NCBI RefSeq assembly: GCF_042678185.1
Contig: NZ_JBHUDQ010000002.1
Direction: 5' to 3' (one strand)
DNA: 64,000 nucleotides
DNA from: Ramlibacter ginsenosidimutans
GTDB lineage: Bacteria > Pseudomonadota > Gammaproteobacteria > Burkholderiales > Burkholderiaceae_C
This document shows, one piece after another, positions 41,648 to 50,765 of this stretch. The notes under the pieces were generated by a model. The model did no database searches. It saw only the letters and a program-made list of their open reading frames with translations, and was not told the DNA's origin. Made by a program: the position numbers and the translations under genes. Position 1 is the first letter of the stretch. Each line of letters begins with the position of its first letter.

Positions 41648-42443
41648 GAGCGAGCGGATTATAGGAATGCAGCAGTGGTTCGAGACGCCGCCTGGCAGGT
41701 ATCTGCTCGCCTGGGAACAGGCCGAGTTCGACCAGGCGGTCGCCGACATTTTCGGTTACCACGCGCTGCAAATGGGCTTGCCCGGCCTGGACGCCTTGCG
41801 CACCAACCGCATGCCGCACAAGTGGCTCGCGCTCAGTGAAGCCGCGTCGGTCGAGAGCGAGGCCGAGCGCAAGCCGGACCTGGTCACCGATTTCGCCGCC
41901 TTGCCCTTCGAGGAAAACAGCCTCGACCTGGTGGTGCTGCCGCATTCGCTGGAACTGAACCTGGATCCGCACACGACGCTGCGCGAGGTCGAGCGCGTGC
42001 TGGTGCCCGAAGGCAAGCTGGTGATCTGCTGCCTCAATCCGGCCAGCCTCTGGGGCCTGCGCCAGCGGCGCGCGCACGTGTACCGGCGCCTTGGCTTCGG
42101 CGAGCTTTACCTGCCGGATGCCGGCGACTTCATCGGTTACTGGCGCTTGCGCGACTGGCTGCGGCTGCTGAGTTTCGAGGTGGAGACCAGCAGCTTCGGC
42201 TGCTACCGGCCGGCGTTCGCCAGCGACAAGTGGCTGGAGCGCTTCGCCTGGATGGACGCCGTCGGCGAGCACTCGTGGCCGATCTTCGGCGCCGCCTATT
42301 TCATCGTCGCGGTCAAGCGCGTGCGCGGCATCAAGCTGATCGGCCCGGCCTGGAAGAAGGCCAAGCGCATCGCCACCGCGCCCGTGCCGATCGCCAACCG
42401 AAACACCCGGCGCGAGGCGCGGGAACCCACCGTCATCGACTGA
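41646..42443 (+). CDS. class I methyltransferase-like protein
   Basis: A 265-aa protein usually annotated as a SAM-dependent methyltransferase (Methyltransf_11). The post-motif region DLVVLPHSLELNLDPHTTLREVERVLVPEGKLVICC is well preserved. However the glycine-rich SAM-binding motif I is missing; the matching place reads SEAERKPDLVTDFAALPF. It may therefore bind SAM poorly or act non-enzymatically. ATG at 41646 (MSERIIGMQQW) shares CATG with gloB; ATG at 41667 is an alternative. It abuts rnhA with no gap. Confidence 0.75.
   Translation: MSERIIGMQQWFETPPGRYLLAWEQAEFDQAVADIFGYHALQMGLPGLDALRTNRMPHKWLALSEAASVESEAERKPDLVTDFAALPFEENSLDLVVLPHSLELNLDPHTTLREVERVLVPEGKLVICCLNPASLWGLRQRRAHVYRRLGFGELYLPDAGDFIGYWRLRDWLRLLSFEVETSSFGCYRPAFASDKWLERFAWMDAVGEHSWPIFGAAYFIVAVKRVRGIKLIGPAWKKAKRIATAPVPIANRNTRREAREPTVID
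41658..41663 (-). promoter_or_regulatory. -10 element of gloB
   Basis: Perfect TATAAT on the minus strand. Its spacing would put the transcription start about four bases before the gloB ATG (41647), so the message would be almost leaderless. It lies inside the first codons of the divergent methyltransferase gene if that gene starts at 41646. Confidence 0.5.
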
Positions 42444-42893
42444 ATGAACGAAGTAGAGATCTATACGGACGGGGCCTGCAAGGGCAATCCCGGTCCGGGG
42501 GGCTGGGGCGTGCTCCTGCGCTCCGGCACGACGCGCAAGGAACTGTACGGCGGCGAGCCCAGCACCACCAACAACCGCATGGAGCTGATGGCGGTGATCC
42601 AGGCGCTCGAGGCGCTGAAGCGTCCCTGCGCCGTCACCCTGTACCTCGACAGCCAGTACGTGCTGAAGGGCATCACCGAGTGGCTGCCCGGCTGGAAGGC
42701 CAAGGGCTGGAAGACGGCGAGCAAGCAACCCGTGAAGAACGCGGAACTGTGGCGTCACCTCGATGATCTGCTCCAGCGGGGCGGCCATGTCGTCGACTGG
42801 CGCTGGGTGCGAGGCCACACGGGCGACCCCGGCAACGAGCGGGCGGACGCACTGGCCAACATCGGCTGCGAGATGGCGAAGGGACAACGCTGA
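42444..42893 (+). CDS. rnhA: ribonuclease HI
   Basis: Cuts RNA in RNA-DNA hybrids and supports replication and R-loop removal. The 149-aa product has the four acidic catalytic residues: Asp9 in YTDGACKGNPGPGG, Glu47 in NNRMELMAV, Asp69 in LYLDSQYV, and the Asp of NERADALAN, plus His in WVRGHTGDPGN. The basic protrusion WKTASKQPVKNAELW is present, as in E. coli RNase HI. The ATG directly follows the methyltransferase stop. Confidence 0.97.
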   Translation: MNEVEIYTDGACKGNPGPGGWGVLLRSGTTRKELYGGEPSTTNNRMELMAVIQALEALKRPCAVTLYLDSQYVLKGITEWLPGWKAKGWKTASKQPVKNAELWRHLDDLLQRGGHVVDWRWVRGHTGDPGNERADALANIGCEMAKGQR

Positions 42894-43003
42894 AGGGCGC
42901 CGCCCCAGCGTAAACGGGGTGTAAAGCGCGCCCCGATGCTACATTGCCCCTTGCAATGGGTTACACGTCGCCGCACCCGTCGGCGCGAAACGGACACGGT
43001 TTC

Positions 43004-44191
43004 ATGGCTTCACCGAAAGCAATCTACGGCGGCGCGGCCGCGGCGGCGCTGCTGTGCGCAGCCGGCGCGTGGTGGTTCCTCGGTTCGCACCGCACCGAGG
43101 CGGCCCCCACCGATGCGGGCGCACCCCGCACCGCCGCGAGCGGCCCGGCGCCGGCCACGCTGGTGACCGTGGCGGTGGCGCGCAAGCAGGACGTCCCGGT
43201 CAACGTGAGCGTCAACGGCAGCGTCGTCTCCCTGAACAGCGTGGACGTGCGGCCGCAGGTGAGCAACATGGTGCAGAAGGTGCACGTGAAGGAAGGCGAT
43301 TTCGTGCGCGCCGGCCAGCCCTTGTTCACGCTCGACGCGCGCGCCGATGTCGCGAACCTGGAGAAGGCCAAGGCGCAGCAGCTGAAGGACCAGGCCACGC
43401 TCGCCGACCTGGAGCGCCAGTACCAGCGCAGCCAGGAGTTGCTGGCGCAGAACTTCATCGCCAAGAGCGCCACCGATACCGTGCTGTCGCAGCTGCAGGC
43501 GCAGCGCGCCGCCGTCGAGGCGGACAAGGCCGCGGTGCAGTCCGCGCAGGTGCAACTGAGTTACGACGAGATCCGCGCGCCGATCTCCGGGCGCACCGGC
43601 GGGATCAACGCCTTCGTCGGCACGCTGGCGCAACCCGGCACGCCGCTGGTGACCGTGACGCAGCTCGATCCGATCGCGGTGCAGTTCCCCGTGCCCGAGG
43701 GCCGGCTGCAGGACCTGTTGGCCGCGGCCAGCGAGCGCTCGGAGGTGCTGGCGATGGTGCCGGGGCGCGCCGCGCCGCTCAAGGGCGTGCTGACCTTCGT
43801 GGACAACACCGTGGACCCGCAGGTCGGCACGGTGCGCGCCAAGGCCAGCTTCGCCAATGCCGACCACGCGCTGTGGCCGGGACAGTACGTCAACACCAGC
43901 GTGACCGTGCGCACCTTGAAGGACGCGGTGGTCGTTCCGGTGGCCGCGGTCATCACCGGCCCGAACGGCCGCATCGTGTACGTGGTGAAGGACGACCAGG
44001 CGCAGTTGCGCAAGGTGGAACTCGACCACTCGTTCGGCGACCAGGCCGTCGTGCGCGGCGTGCAGCCGGGCGAGCGCGTGGTGGTGGAGGGCAAGCAGAA
44101 CCTGCGGCCCGGCTCGCGCGTGCGGCTGGAACGGCCGCAGCCCTCGGTGACCGGCACGGGACCGGCGCCCGCCCGGAGGGACCCGACGTGA
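43004..44191 (+). CDS. RND efflux membrane fusion protein (MdtA-like)
   Basis: A 395-aa periplasmic adaptor for a tripartite efflux pump. Residues 7-26 are a signal anchor (GGAAAAALLCAAGAWWFLG). Then come a barrel-sandwich hybrid (VHVKEGDFVRAGQPLFTLD), an alpha-hairpin (about 130-200, coiled-coil-like LKDQATLADLERQYQRS), the second hybrid half (YDEIRAPISGRTGGI), and the beta-barrel. Upstream in-frame codons reach 42944, but ATG 43004 is best placed for the anchor. A TGCTACATT-type -10 lies at about 42941-42949. It overlaps the pump gene (GTGA). Confidence 0.9.
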   Translation: MASPKAIYGGAAAAALLCAAGAWWFLGSHRTEAAPTDAGAPRTAASGPAPATLVTVAVARKQDVPVNVSVNGSVVSLNSVDVRPQVSNMVQKVHVKEGDFVRAGQPLFTLDARADVANLEKAKAQQLKDQATLADLERQYQRSQELLAQNFIAKSATDTVLSQLQAQRAAVEADKAAVQSAQVQLSYDEIRAPISGRTGGINAFVGTLAQPGTPLVTVTQLDPIAVQFPVPEGRLQDLLAAASERSEVLAMVPGRAAPLKGVLTFVDNTVDPQVGTVRAKASFANADHALWPGQYVNTSVTVRTLKDAVVVPVAAVITGPNGRIVYVVKDDQAQLRKVELDHSFGDQAVVRGVQPGERVVVEGKQNLRPGSRVRLERPQPSVTGTGPAPARRDPT

Positions 44192-47100
44192 ACATCTCCG
44201 AGCTGTGCATCCGCCGGCCGGTGATGACGGTGCTGCTGTCGGCGGCCCTGGTGGTCGCCGGCGTGCTGGCCTATCTGAAGATCCCGATCGCCGCGCTGCC
44301 CAGCTACAACACGCCGGTGATCTCCGTGAACGCGCAGCTCGCGGGCGCGGCGCCGGACACGATGGCGTCGTCGGTGGCCTTGCCGCTGGAAAAGCAGTTC
44401 TCGACCATCGCGGGGCTGAAGCTGATCAGCTCGGTCAACACGCTGGGCAACTCGCAGATCACGCTGGAGTTCGACCCGACCCGCGACATCGACGCGGCCG
44501 CCGTCGACGTGCAGGCGGCGCTGCTGCGCGCGCAGCGGCAACTGCCCGCCGAACTGACGCAGCTGCCGTCCTACCGCAAGGTGAACCCCGCCGATGCACC
44601 GGTGCTGTTCATCGCGCTCAACTCGCCCTCCATGGGCCTGTCCGAGCTGAACGACTATGCCGAGAACCTGATCGCGCCGACGCTGTCCACCATCGACGGC
44701 GTGGCGCAGGTGAACGTGAACGGGCAGAAGCGCTTCGCGGTGCGCGTGCGGGCGAACTCGGACCTGCTCAATGCCCGCGGCATCACGCTGGAGGAACTGG
44801 CGGCGGCGATCAAGTCGGCCAACTCGAACACGCCCATCGGCGTGCTGGACGGCCCGAGCCAGACGCTGACCATCCAGGCGAACGAGCAGATGAAGAGCGC
44901 GAAGGAGTTCGCGAACATCATCATCTCCTCGCGCAACGGCGCGCCCGTTCGCCTGTCCGAGGTGGCGACGGTGGAGGACAGCTACGAGTCGGTCCGCACC
45001 TCGGCGAGCTACAACGGCGAGCGCTCCATCCTGCTGTCGGTGCAGCGCCAGCCGAACGCCAATACCGTGCAGGTGGTGGATTCGGTGCGCAAGCTGGTGC
45101 CGCTGTTCCGCGCGCAACTGCCGCAGTCGATCAACATCAACGTCGTCAACGACCGCTCCCGCTCGATCCGCGAGGCGATCCACGACGTGAACCTCACGCT
45201 GGGCCTCACGGTGCTGCTGGTGGTGCTGGTGATCTACCTGTTCCTGCACCGCGTGATGGCGACGCTGATCCCGGCGGTGACCATGCCGATCTCGCTGATC
45301 GGCGCCATCTCGCTGCTTTACTGGTTCGGCTACAGCCTGGACAACGTGTCGCTGCTGGGGATCACGCTGGCCGTGGGCCTGGTGGTGGACGATGCGATCG
45401 TGGTGCTGGAGAACATCGTGCGCCACATCGAGGAGGGCATGCAGCCCATGCAGGCGGCGCTGAAGGGCTCGCGCGAGATGGGCTTCACCATCGTGTCGAT
45501 CTCGATCTCGCTGGTGGCGGTGTTCATCCCGATCTTCTTCATGCCCGGCGTGATCGGCCTGCTGTTCCACGAGTTCGCGGTCGTGGTGTCGCTCGCTGTG
45601 CTGGTGTCGGCCGCGGTGTCGCTGACGCTGGTGCCCATGATGGCCAGCCGCTTCCTCAAGCACGAGGAAAGCGACGGCGCCAGCCACCTGTCTTCCGACG
45701 CCATCGAACACACGCCCGGCGGCTGGCTGGGCCGCAGCTTCGAGCGCCTGTTCCGCGCGGTCCATGGCTTCTACATGAAGACACTGGACTGGACGCTGCG
45801 CCGCCGCCCGCTCATGCTGGCGGTCGCGCTGGGCACTTTCGTCGTCACCGGCTACCTCGCGACGACCATGCCCAAGGGCTTCTTCCCCGAGGAGGACATC
45901 GGCCAGATCCAGGTGACCACCGAGGCGTCGGAGGACATCTCCTTCGCCGCCATGCTGGCCTTGCAGGACCGCGTGGCAGCGGTGATCCGCAAGGACCCGA
46001 ACGTGCAGGACGTGAGCTCGTTCATCGGCGCCGGCGGCCCGATCGGCACGATGAACACCGGCCGCATGTTCGTGTCGCTCAAGCCGCGCGGCGAACGCAT
46101 GAAGATGCCGCAGGTGATGGAGTCGCTGCGCCGCGCGACGCGCCAGGTGCCCGGCGTCGCCGTGTACCTGCGGCCGATCCAGAACCTGCAGCTGGGAGGC
46201 CGGCAGAGCAAGAGCCGCTACCAGTACGCCATGCAGAGCGTGAGCGCCGCTGCCTTGTCCGACTGGTCCAACCGGATGATGGAGCGCATGCGCGCCGACC
46301 CGGCCTTCCGCGACGTCACCAGCGACTCGCAGAACAAGGGCCTGCAGGCCTCGCTGCGCATCGACCGCGACAAGGCCAACCTGCTGGGCGTGCAGATCGG
46401 CGACGTGCGCAACGCGCTCTACGACGCCTTCGGCGAGCGCCAGGTCTCCACGATCTACAGCTCGGCCAACAGCTACCTGGTCATCCTCGAGGCAGCCAAC
46501 GAGGACCGGCGCTTCGAGGAGAGCCTCTCCAAGATCAACCTGCGCGGGCGCAACGGCGCGTTGGTGCCGCTGTCCGCACTGGCGCAAGTGGAGCGCACGG
46601 TGGGCCCGACCGCGGTGAACCACCAGGGCCAGCTGCAGGCGATCACGATCTCCTTCAACCTGGCTCCGGACACGCCGCTGGGCGTGGCGACCGACAAGAT
46701 CGACCGCTTCGCCCACGAGCTGAAGCTGCCGCCTTCGATCATCACCACCTATGGCGGCGACGCCGCGGTGTTCCAGGACTCGCAGGGCAGCCAGGTGCTG
46801 CTGCTGGTGTCGGCGCTGCTGGTGATCTACGTGCTGCTCGGCGTGCTGTACGAGAGCTACATCCACCCGCTCACCATCCTGGCCGGCCTGCCGTCGGCGG
46901 CCGTGGGCGCTTTGTTGACGCTCAAGCTCTTCGGCTTCGACCTGACCCTGATCGCCACCATCGGCATCCTGATGCTGATCGGCATCGTCAAGAAGAACGC
47001 GATCATGATGATCGACTTCGCGCTGCACGCGCAGCGCGAGCTCGGCATGACGCCGCAGGAGGCGATCCGCGAAGCCTGCCGCCTGCGCTTCCGCCCGATC

Positions 47101-47361
47101 CTGATGACCACGCTGGCGGCGCTGATGGGCGCGCTGCCCATTGCGCTGGGCCTCGGCGCGGGCGCCGAACTGCGCCAGCCGCTGGGCCTGGCGGTGTCGG
47201 GCGGCCTGGTGTTCTCGCAGGTGGTGACGCTCTACATCACGCCTGCGATCTACCTGGCGCTCAATCGTTTCAGCGGCCGCGGTCCCGTGCAGGACCTCGA
47301 CGCACTCGGGCGCAGGATGTTCCCGCCTGCCAGCACACACGGCGACATCATCGCCAAATAG
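44188..47361 (+). CDS. RND efflux permease (MdtB/MdtC-like)
   Basis: A 1057-aa inner-membrane proton-driven pump. The start MNISELCIRRPVMTVLLS, two large periplasmic loops, twelve membrane helices and the proton-relay region GLVVDDAIVVLENI (two adjacent Asp) are all visible. ALPSYNTPVISVNAQLAG and NDRSRSIREAIHDV match the hydrophobe/amphiphile MdtB/C class. GTG at 44188 follows GGAGGG. No outer-membrane channel gene is adjacent, so it must borrow one. Substrate is unknown. It is followed by 57 bases without features, then a MoaD-like gene. Confidence 0.93.
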   Translation: MNISELCIRRPVMTVLLSAALVVAGVLAYLKIPIAALPSYNTPVISVNAQLAGAAPDTMASSVALPLEKQFSTIAGLKLISSVNTLGNSQITLEFDPTRDIDAAAVDVQAALLRAQRQLPAELTQLPSYRKVNPADAPVLFIALNSPSMGLSELNDYAENLIAPTLSTIDGVAQVNVNGQKRFAVRVRANSDLLNARGITLEELAAAIKSANSNTPIGVLDGPSQTLTIQANEQMKSAKEFANIIISSRNGAPVRLSEVATVEDSYESVRTSASYNGERSILLSVQRQPNANTVQVVDSVRKLVPLFRAQLPQSININVVNDRSRSIREAIHDVNLTLGLTVLLVVLVIYLFLHRVMATLIPAVTMPISLIGAISLLYWFGYSLDNVSLLGITLAVGLVVDDAIVVLENIVRHIEEGMQPMQAALKGSREMGFTIVSISISLVAVFIPIFFMPGVIGLLFHEFAVVVSLAVLVSAAVSLTLVPMMASRFLKHEESDGASHLSSDAIEHTPGGWLGRSFERLFRAVHGFYMKTLDWTLRRRPLMLAVALGTFVVTGYLATTMPKGFFPEEDIGQIQVTTEASEDISFAAMLALQDRVAAVIRKDPNVQDVSSFIGAGGPIGTMNTGRMFVSLKPRGERMKMPQVMESLRRATRQVPGVAVYLRPIQNLQLGGRQSKSRYQYAMQSVSAAALSDWSNRMMERMRADPAFRDVTSDSQNKGLQASLRIDRDKANLLGVQIGDVRNALYDAFGERQVSTIYSSANSYLVILEAANEDRRFEESLSKINLRGRNGALVPLSALAQVERTVGPTAVNHQGQLQAITISFNLAPDTPLGVATDKIDRFAHELKLPPSIITTYGGDAAVFQDSQGSQVLLLVSALLVIYVLLGVLYESYIHPLTILAGLPSAAVGALLTLKLFGFDLTLIATIGILMLIGIVKKNAIMMIDFALHAQRELGMTPQEAIREACRLRFRPILMTTLAALMGALPIALGLGAGAELRQPLGLAVSGGLVFSQVVTLYITPAIYLALNRFSGRGPVQDLDALGRRMFPPASTHGDIIAK

Positions 47362-47418
47362 GCGGGGCCGCGGCGGCGGGATTGACCTGGGTGCGTGGGA
47401 GGTGTGCAATGCCGCTCC

Positions 47419-47688
47419 ATGCCCACCGTGAGCTTCGCCCCGGCGCTCACCCGCCACGTGCCCTGCGCGCCGCAGCAGGTGGCGGCAGGCACGCTCGCCT
47501 CGGTGCTGGAGGACGCGTTCCGCGCCGCGCCCGCGCTGCGCGCGTATGTGCTCGATGAACAGGGCGCCGTGCGCAAGCACGTCGCCGTGTTCGTCAATGG
47601 CGAGATGATTCCCCAGCGCGAGGACCTCACGCGGGCGCTCGCGCCGCCAGACCGCGTGCACGTCATCCAGGCACTGACCGGAGGTTGA
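47419..47688 (+). CDS. MoaD/ThiS-like ubiquitin-fold protein
   Basis: An 89-aa beta-grasp protein ending in TGG, with a C-terminal Gly-Gly placed right at the stop. Such proteins are adenylated and made into thiocarboxylates or conjugated. The core VAAGTLASVLEDAFRAAPALRAYVLDEQGAVRKHVAVFVNGEMI shows the fold (strand, helix, two strands). It differs from MoaD of the Moco pathway in length and its N-terminal strand, and moaE is absent here. One base separates it from the propeller gene, so they are co-expressed. The sulfur or conjugation partner is unknown. Confidence 0.8.
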   Translation: MPTVSFAPALTRHVPCAPQQVAAGTLASVLEDAFRAAPALRAYVLDEQGAVRKHVAVFVNGEMIPQREDLTRALAPPDRVHVIQALTGG

Positions 47689-47689
47689 A

Positions 47690-48775
47690 ATGCAGGACCT
47701 GCTCGTCGCCACCCGCAAGGGCTTGTTCATCCTGCCGCCGGCGCGGCACGGCTGGCAGCTGCTGCGGCCGCACTTCCCGGGCGAGCCCGTCACGCAGGTG
47801 TTGCGCGATGCGGCCGACGGGACGCTCTATGCCGCGCTGCGCCTCGGCCACTTCGGCGTGAAGCTCAAGCGCAGCACCGACGGCGGCGCGAGCTGGCAGG
47901 AGGTCGCGAGTCCCGCCTTTCCGCCCAAGCCCACCGAGGGCCCGTGGAAGGACGATCCCACGCCCTGGACCGTGGACATGGTGTGGAGCCTCGAAGCGGG
48001 CGGTGGCCGGCTGTGGGCGGGCGCGCTGCCGGCCGGCCTGTTCGTGTCCACCGACCGTGGCGAAAGCTGGCAGCTGGTCGAGAGCCTGTGGAACCGGCCC
48101 GAGCGCAAGGAGTGGTTCGGCGGCGGCTACGATCTCGCGGGCATTCATTCCATCCTGGTGGATCCGCGCGATCCCGACCACGTGACGATCGCGATCTCCT
48201 GTGCCGGGGTCTGGCAGACGCGCGACGCCGGCCGCAGCTGGCGCAACACCTCCGAAGGCTTCGACGCCGGGGCGTACATGCCGCCGGAGCGCCGCTTCGA
48301 CGGCAACATCCAGGACGTGCACCGGCTCGCGGCCTGCGCGGCGCAGCCCGACACCATCTGGGCGCAGCATCATTGCGGGCTCTACCGCAGCCTCGATGGC
48401 GGCGAGCACTGGCAGGCGATCGCGGCACCGGCGCCGAGCGGTTTCGGCTTCGCCGTCGCGGCGCATCCGGCCGATCCGGAGCGCGCCTGGTTCGTGCCGG
48501 CGCACTCGGATGCGCAGCGCGTGCCCGTGGACGGCCAGATGGTGGTCACCGAGACGCGCGATGGCGGCCGCACGTTCGCGAGCCTGGCCTATGGCCTGCC
48601 GCCGCGCGATGCCTACCACCTCGTGTACCGGCATGGGCTCGCCTGCAGCGCGGACGGGCGCATGCTGGCGATGGGCTCGACCACCGGCGGGCTCTGGTTC
48701 AGCGAGGACGAGGGAGGCTTGTGGCACTGCCTCTCGCGCGACCTGCCGCCGATCGCTCAGGTGCGAATCGCGTGA
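47690..48775 (+). CDS. BNR/Asp-box beta-propeller protein
   Basis: A 361-aa protein with six Asp-box motifs (S/T-x-D-x-G-x-x-W/F): STDGGASW, STDRGESW, TRDAGRSW, SLDGGEHW, TRDGGRTF, SEDEGGLW. These mark a six-bladed propeller of the sialidase/sortilin/YVTN type. No signal peptide or membrane segment is seen, and catalytic residues of sialidases (Arg triad) are not evident, so the often-used sialidase name is unlikely to be right. It is coupled to the MoaD-like gene, and the pair lies opposite moeA-mobA-moaA. The pair's role is undescribed as far as I can tell. Confidence 0.75.
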   Translation: MQDLLVATRKGLFILPPARHGWQLLRPHFPGEPVTQVLRDAADGTLYAALRLGHFGVKLKRSTDGGASWQEVASPAFPPKPTEGPWKDDPTPWTVDMVWSLEAGGGRLWAGALPAGLFVSTDRGESWQLVESLWNRPERKEWFGGGYDLAGIHSILVDPRDPDHVTIAISCAGVWQTRDAGRSWRNTSEGFDAGAYMPPERRFDGNIQDVHRLAACAAQPDTIWAQHHCGLYRSLDGGEHWQAIAAPAPSGFGFAVAAHPADPERAWFVPAHSDAQRVPVDGQMVVTETRDGGRTFASLAYGLPPRDAYHLVYRHGLACSADGRMLAMGSTTGGLWFSEDEGGLWHCLSRDLPPIAQVRIA

Positions 48776-48797
48776 CGCGCACGCCCACGGGCCGCGC

Positions 48798-50063
48798 TTA
48801 AAGAGCGCCCTCGAACATCAGCACGTCGACTTCGTCGCCGGGCGCCACGCTACCTTGCGCGTGGTGCAGCACGATGAGGCCGTTGGCCTGCACCATGGAG
48901 CTGAGCACGCCGGAGCCCTGGTTGCCGGTGGTGCGGACCTCGAGCGATCCGTCGGGCCGTCGCGTGACGGTGCCGCGCTGGTATTCGGTGCGACCCGGTT
49001 TCTTGCGCATCGCCTCGCTGCTGCGCGCCTTCAGGTACAGCGGCGGCTCGACCCGCGCGCCCATCATGCGCAGCAGGGCAGGGCGCACGAAGGCGAGGAA
49101 GGTCACCATCACCGCCACCGGGTTGCCGGGCAGTCCGAACAGCACGGCGTTGCCGATGCGGCCCACCGCCATGGGCCGGCCGGGACGCATCGCGATCTTC
49201 CAGAACGCCACGTCGCCCAGCTGCTTCATCATGGCCTTGGTGAAGTCCGCCTCGCCCACGCTGACGCCGCCGCTCGTGATGATCGCGTCGGCGCGCGCGG
49301 CCGCATGGCGGAAGGCCTCTTCCAGCAGCGCGGGCTCGTCGCGCACCACGCCGAGGTCGATGACCTCGCAGCCGAGCCGCGCGAGCAGCCCGTGCACCGT
49401 GTAGCGGTTGCTGTCGAACACGGCCCCTTCGCGCGGCGGCTCGCCCAGGCTCAGGATCTCGTCGCCGGTGGAGAAGTACGCGACCTTCAGGCGCCGGAAC
49501 ACCTCGATGCGCGGGATGCCGAGGCTCGCGACCAGGCCGCTCGCTGCCGGGGCTATGCGCTCGCCCGCGAGCAGCGCCGGGCGGCCTTCCATCAGGTCTT
49601 CGCCCTTGCAGCGGCGGTTGTCCCCGGGCTGCAGCAAGCCGGCCGGGATCTCGATGCGGCCGTCCGCGCCGGTCTTCGTGAACTCCTGCGGCACGACGGT
49701 GTCCAGCCCCGCGGGCAGGATCGCGCCGGTCATGATCTTCAGGCACTCCCCGCTGCGCACCTCTCCTTGCCAGGCCTTACCCGCCAGCGCCGTGCCGACA
49801 ACCTGCAGCCGCAGCGGCGCGGCACCGAGCTGCGCGCCGGCGAAGGCGTAGCCATCCATCGCGGAGTTGTCGTGCGGCGGCACGCTGATGGGCGAGACCA
49901 GATCGCGCGCCAGCACGCGGCCCAGTGCGTCCAGCACGCCGACCGTTTCCGTCTCGCGCACCGGCGCGACGAGCTGCGCCAGGAATTCGCCGACGGCGTC
50001 GGCACTGAGCGCCTGCGGGTCATAGCCTTGCAGGCGCGCGGCGATCTCGGCGACGGTGCTCAC
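48798..50063 (-). CDS. moeA: molybdopterin molybdenumtransferase
   Basis: Inserts molybdenum into adenylated molybdopterin. The 421-aa product has the MoeA domains in order: the PPHDNSAMDGYAFAG motif near the start, the central MoCF-binding fold with STGDEIL and TSGGVSVGEADFTK, and the C-terminal domain with GLPGNPVAVMVTFLAFVRPAL. It starts at ATG 50063, overlapping mobA by four bases, in the order moaA, mobA, moeA along the minus strand. This operon supplies molybdenum cofactor, and MobA adds GMP to make the guanine dinucleotide form. Confidence 0.96.
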   Translation of the reverse strand: MSTVAEIAARLQGYDPQALSADAVGEFLAQLVAPVRETETVGVLDALGRVLARDLVSPISVPPHDNSAMDGYAFAGAQLGAAPLRLQVVGTALAGKAWQGEVRSGECLKIMTGAILPAGLDTVVPQEFTKTGADGRIEIPAGLLQPGDNRRCKGEDLMEGRPALLAGERIAPAASGLVASLGIPRIEVFRRLKVAYFSTGDEILSLGEPPREGAVFDSNRYTVHGLLARLGCEVIDLGVVRDEPALLEEAFRHAAARADAIITSGGVSVGEADFTKAMMKQLGDVAFWKIAMRPGRPMAVGRIGNAVLFGLPGNPVAVMVTFLAFVRPALLRMMGARVEPPLYLKARSSEAMRKKPGRTEYQRGTVTRRPDGSLEVRTTGNQGSGVLSSMVQANGLIVLHHAQGSVAPGDEVDVLMFEGAL

Positions 50064-50671
50064 GATTGCTCCAGCCGGTGCAGCTCGGCGAGCGTGTTCG
50101 CGTTGGCAAAGGCCGCCGGGTCATCGCCTGCGCGGTCGAAGGGCACCAGCACCGTGCGGTGCTGCGCCGTCCACGCGTCGATCTTGCGGCCGCCGCCCTG
50201 CGTGAAGCGCACCAGGCTGTCCATCAGGTTGCGGCCCATCAGCGAGAACACGGGCTGCGCGCGCAGCTGGCCGTCTTCTTCGCGCGCCTGCGCCATGGCA
50301 ATCTCGGCGCCGTCGCGCTCGAGCGCCTCCGCCAGCCGGGCGACCAGGTCCTGCGGGAACAGCGGCGTGTCGCACGGCACGGTCACCATGTAGTCGGTCT
50401 CGCAGTGTTCCAGCCCCGTGAGGAAGCCGGCGAGCGGACCCGCATAGTCGGCCAGTCCGTCCGGCCAGACCGGCACGCCGAAGGACTCGTAGGCCGCAAG
50501 ATTGCGGTTGGCGTTGATCAGCAGCGGCGAGACCTGCGGCGCCAGCCGCAGCAGCGTGAACATCGCCATCGGCATGCCCCGGAAGTTCTGCAAGCCCTTG
50601 TCGGCCCCGCCCATGCGCGAGCCGCGGCCGCCGGCGAGGATCACGCCGGTGACGTCGTCCTTGGAAATCAT
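50060..50671 (-). CDS. mobA: molybdenum cofactor guanylyltransferase
   Basis: Links GMP to molybdopterin to form the bis-MGD cofactor used by many oxidoreductases. The 203-aa product has the nucleotidyltransferase signature VILAGGRGSRMGGADKGLQ near the start, the metal/nucleotide LxPD-like VPCDTPLFPQDL and the C-terminal EELxxFxN-like AFANANTLAELHRLE. Upstream in-frame codons exist, but ATG 50671 (MISKDDVTGVILAGG) fits the family. It overlaps moeA. Confidence 0.94.
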   Translation of the reverse strand: MISKDDVTGVILAGGRGSRMGGADKGLQNFRGMPMAMFTLLRLAPQVSPLLINANRNLAAYESFGVPVWPDGLADYAGPLAGFLTGLEHCETDYMVTVPCDTPLFPQDLVARLAEALERDGAEIAMAQAREEDGQLRAQPVFSLMGRNLMDSLVRFTQGGGRKIDAWTAQHRTVLVPFDRAGDDPAAFANANTLAELHRLEQS

Positions 50672-50765
50672 CCCGGAACTGTAAACGCTCCGGCCCGAGA
50701 CGCGGTGCTGGACACGGTATTCCCGCAGGGGCACGTAGCCCGCGCGGAACCGCATGCAGCGCGTT

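Noticed and set aside
43561..47793. 1410-codon open frame on the minus strand
   Set aside because: It is a shadow of the RND pump pair; its composition is His/Arg/Gln-rich with no domains.
47690..48775. Exo-alpha-sialidase
   Set aside because: Asp boxes alone define a propeller. The arginine triad, Tyr-Glu pair and signal peptide expected of sialidases were not seen.
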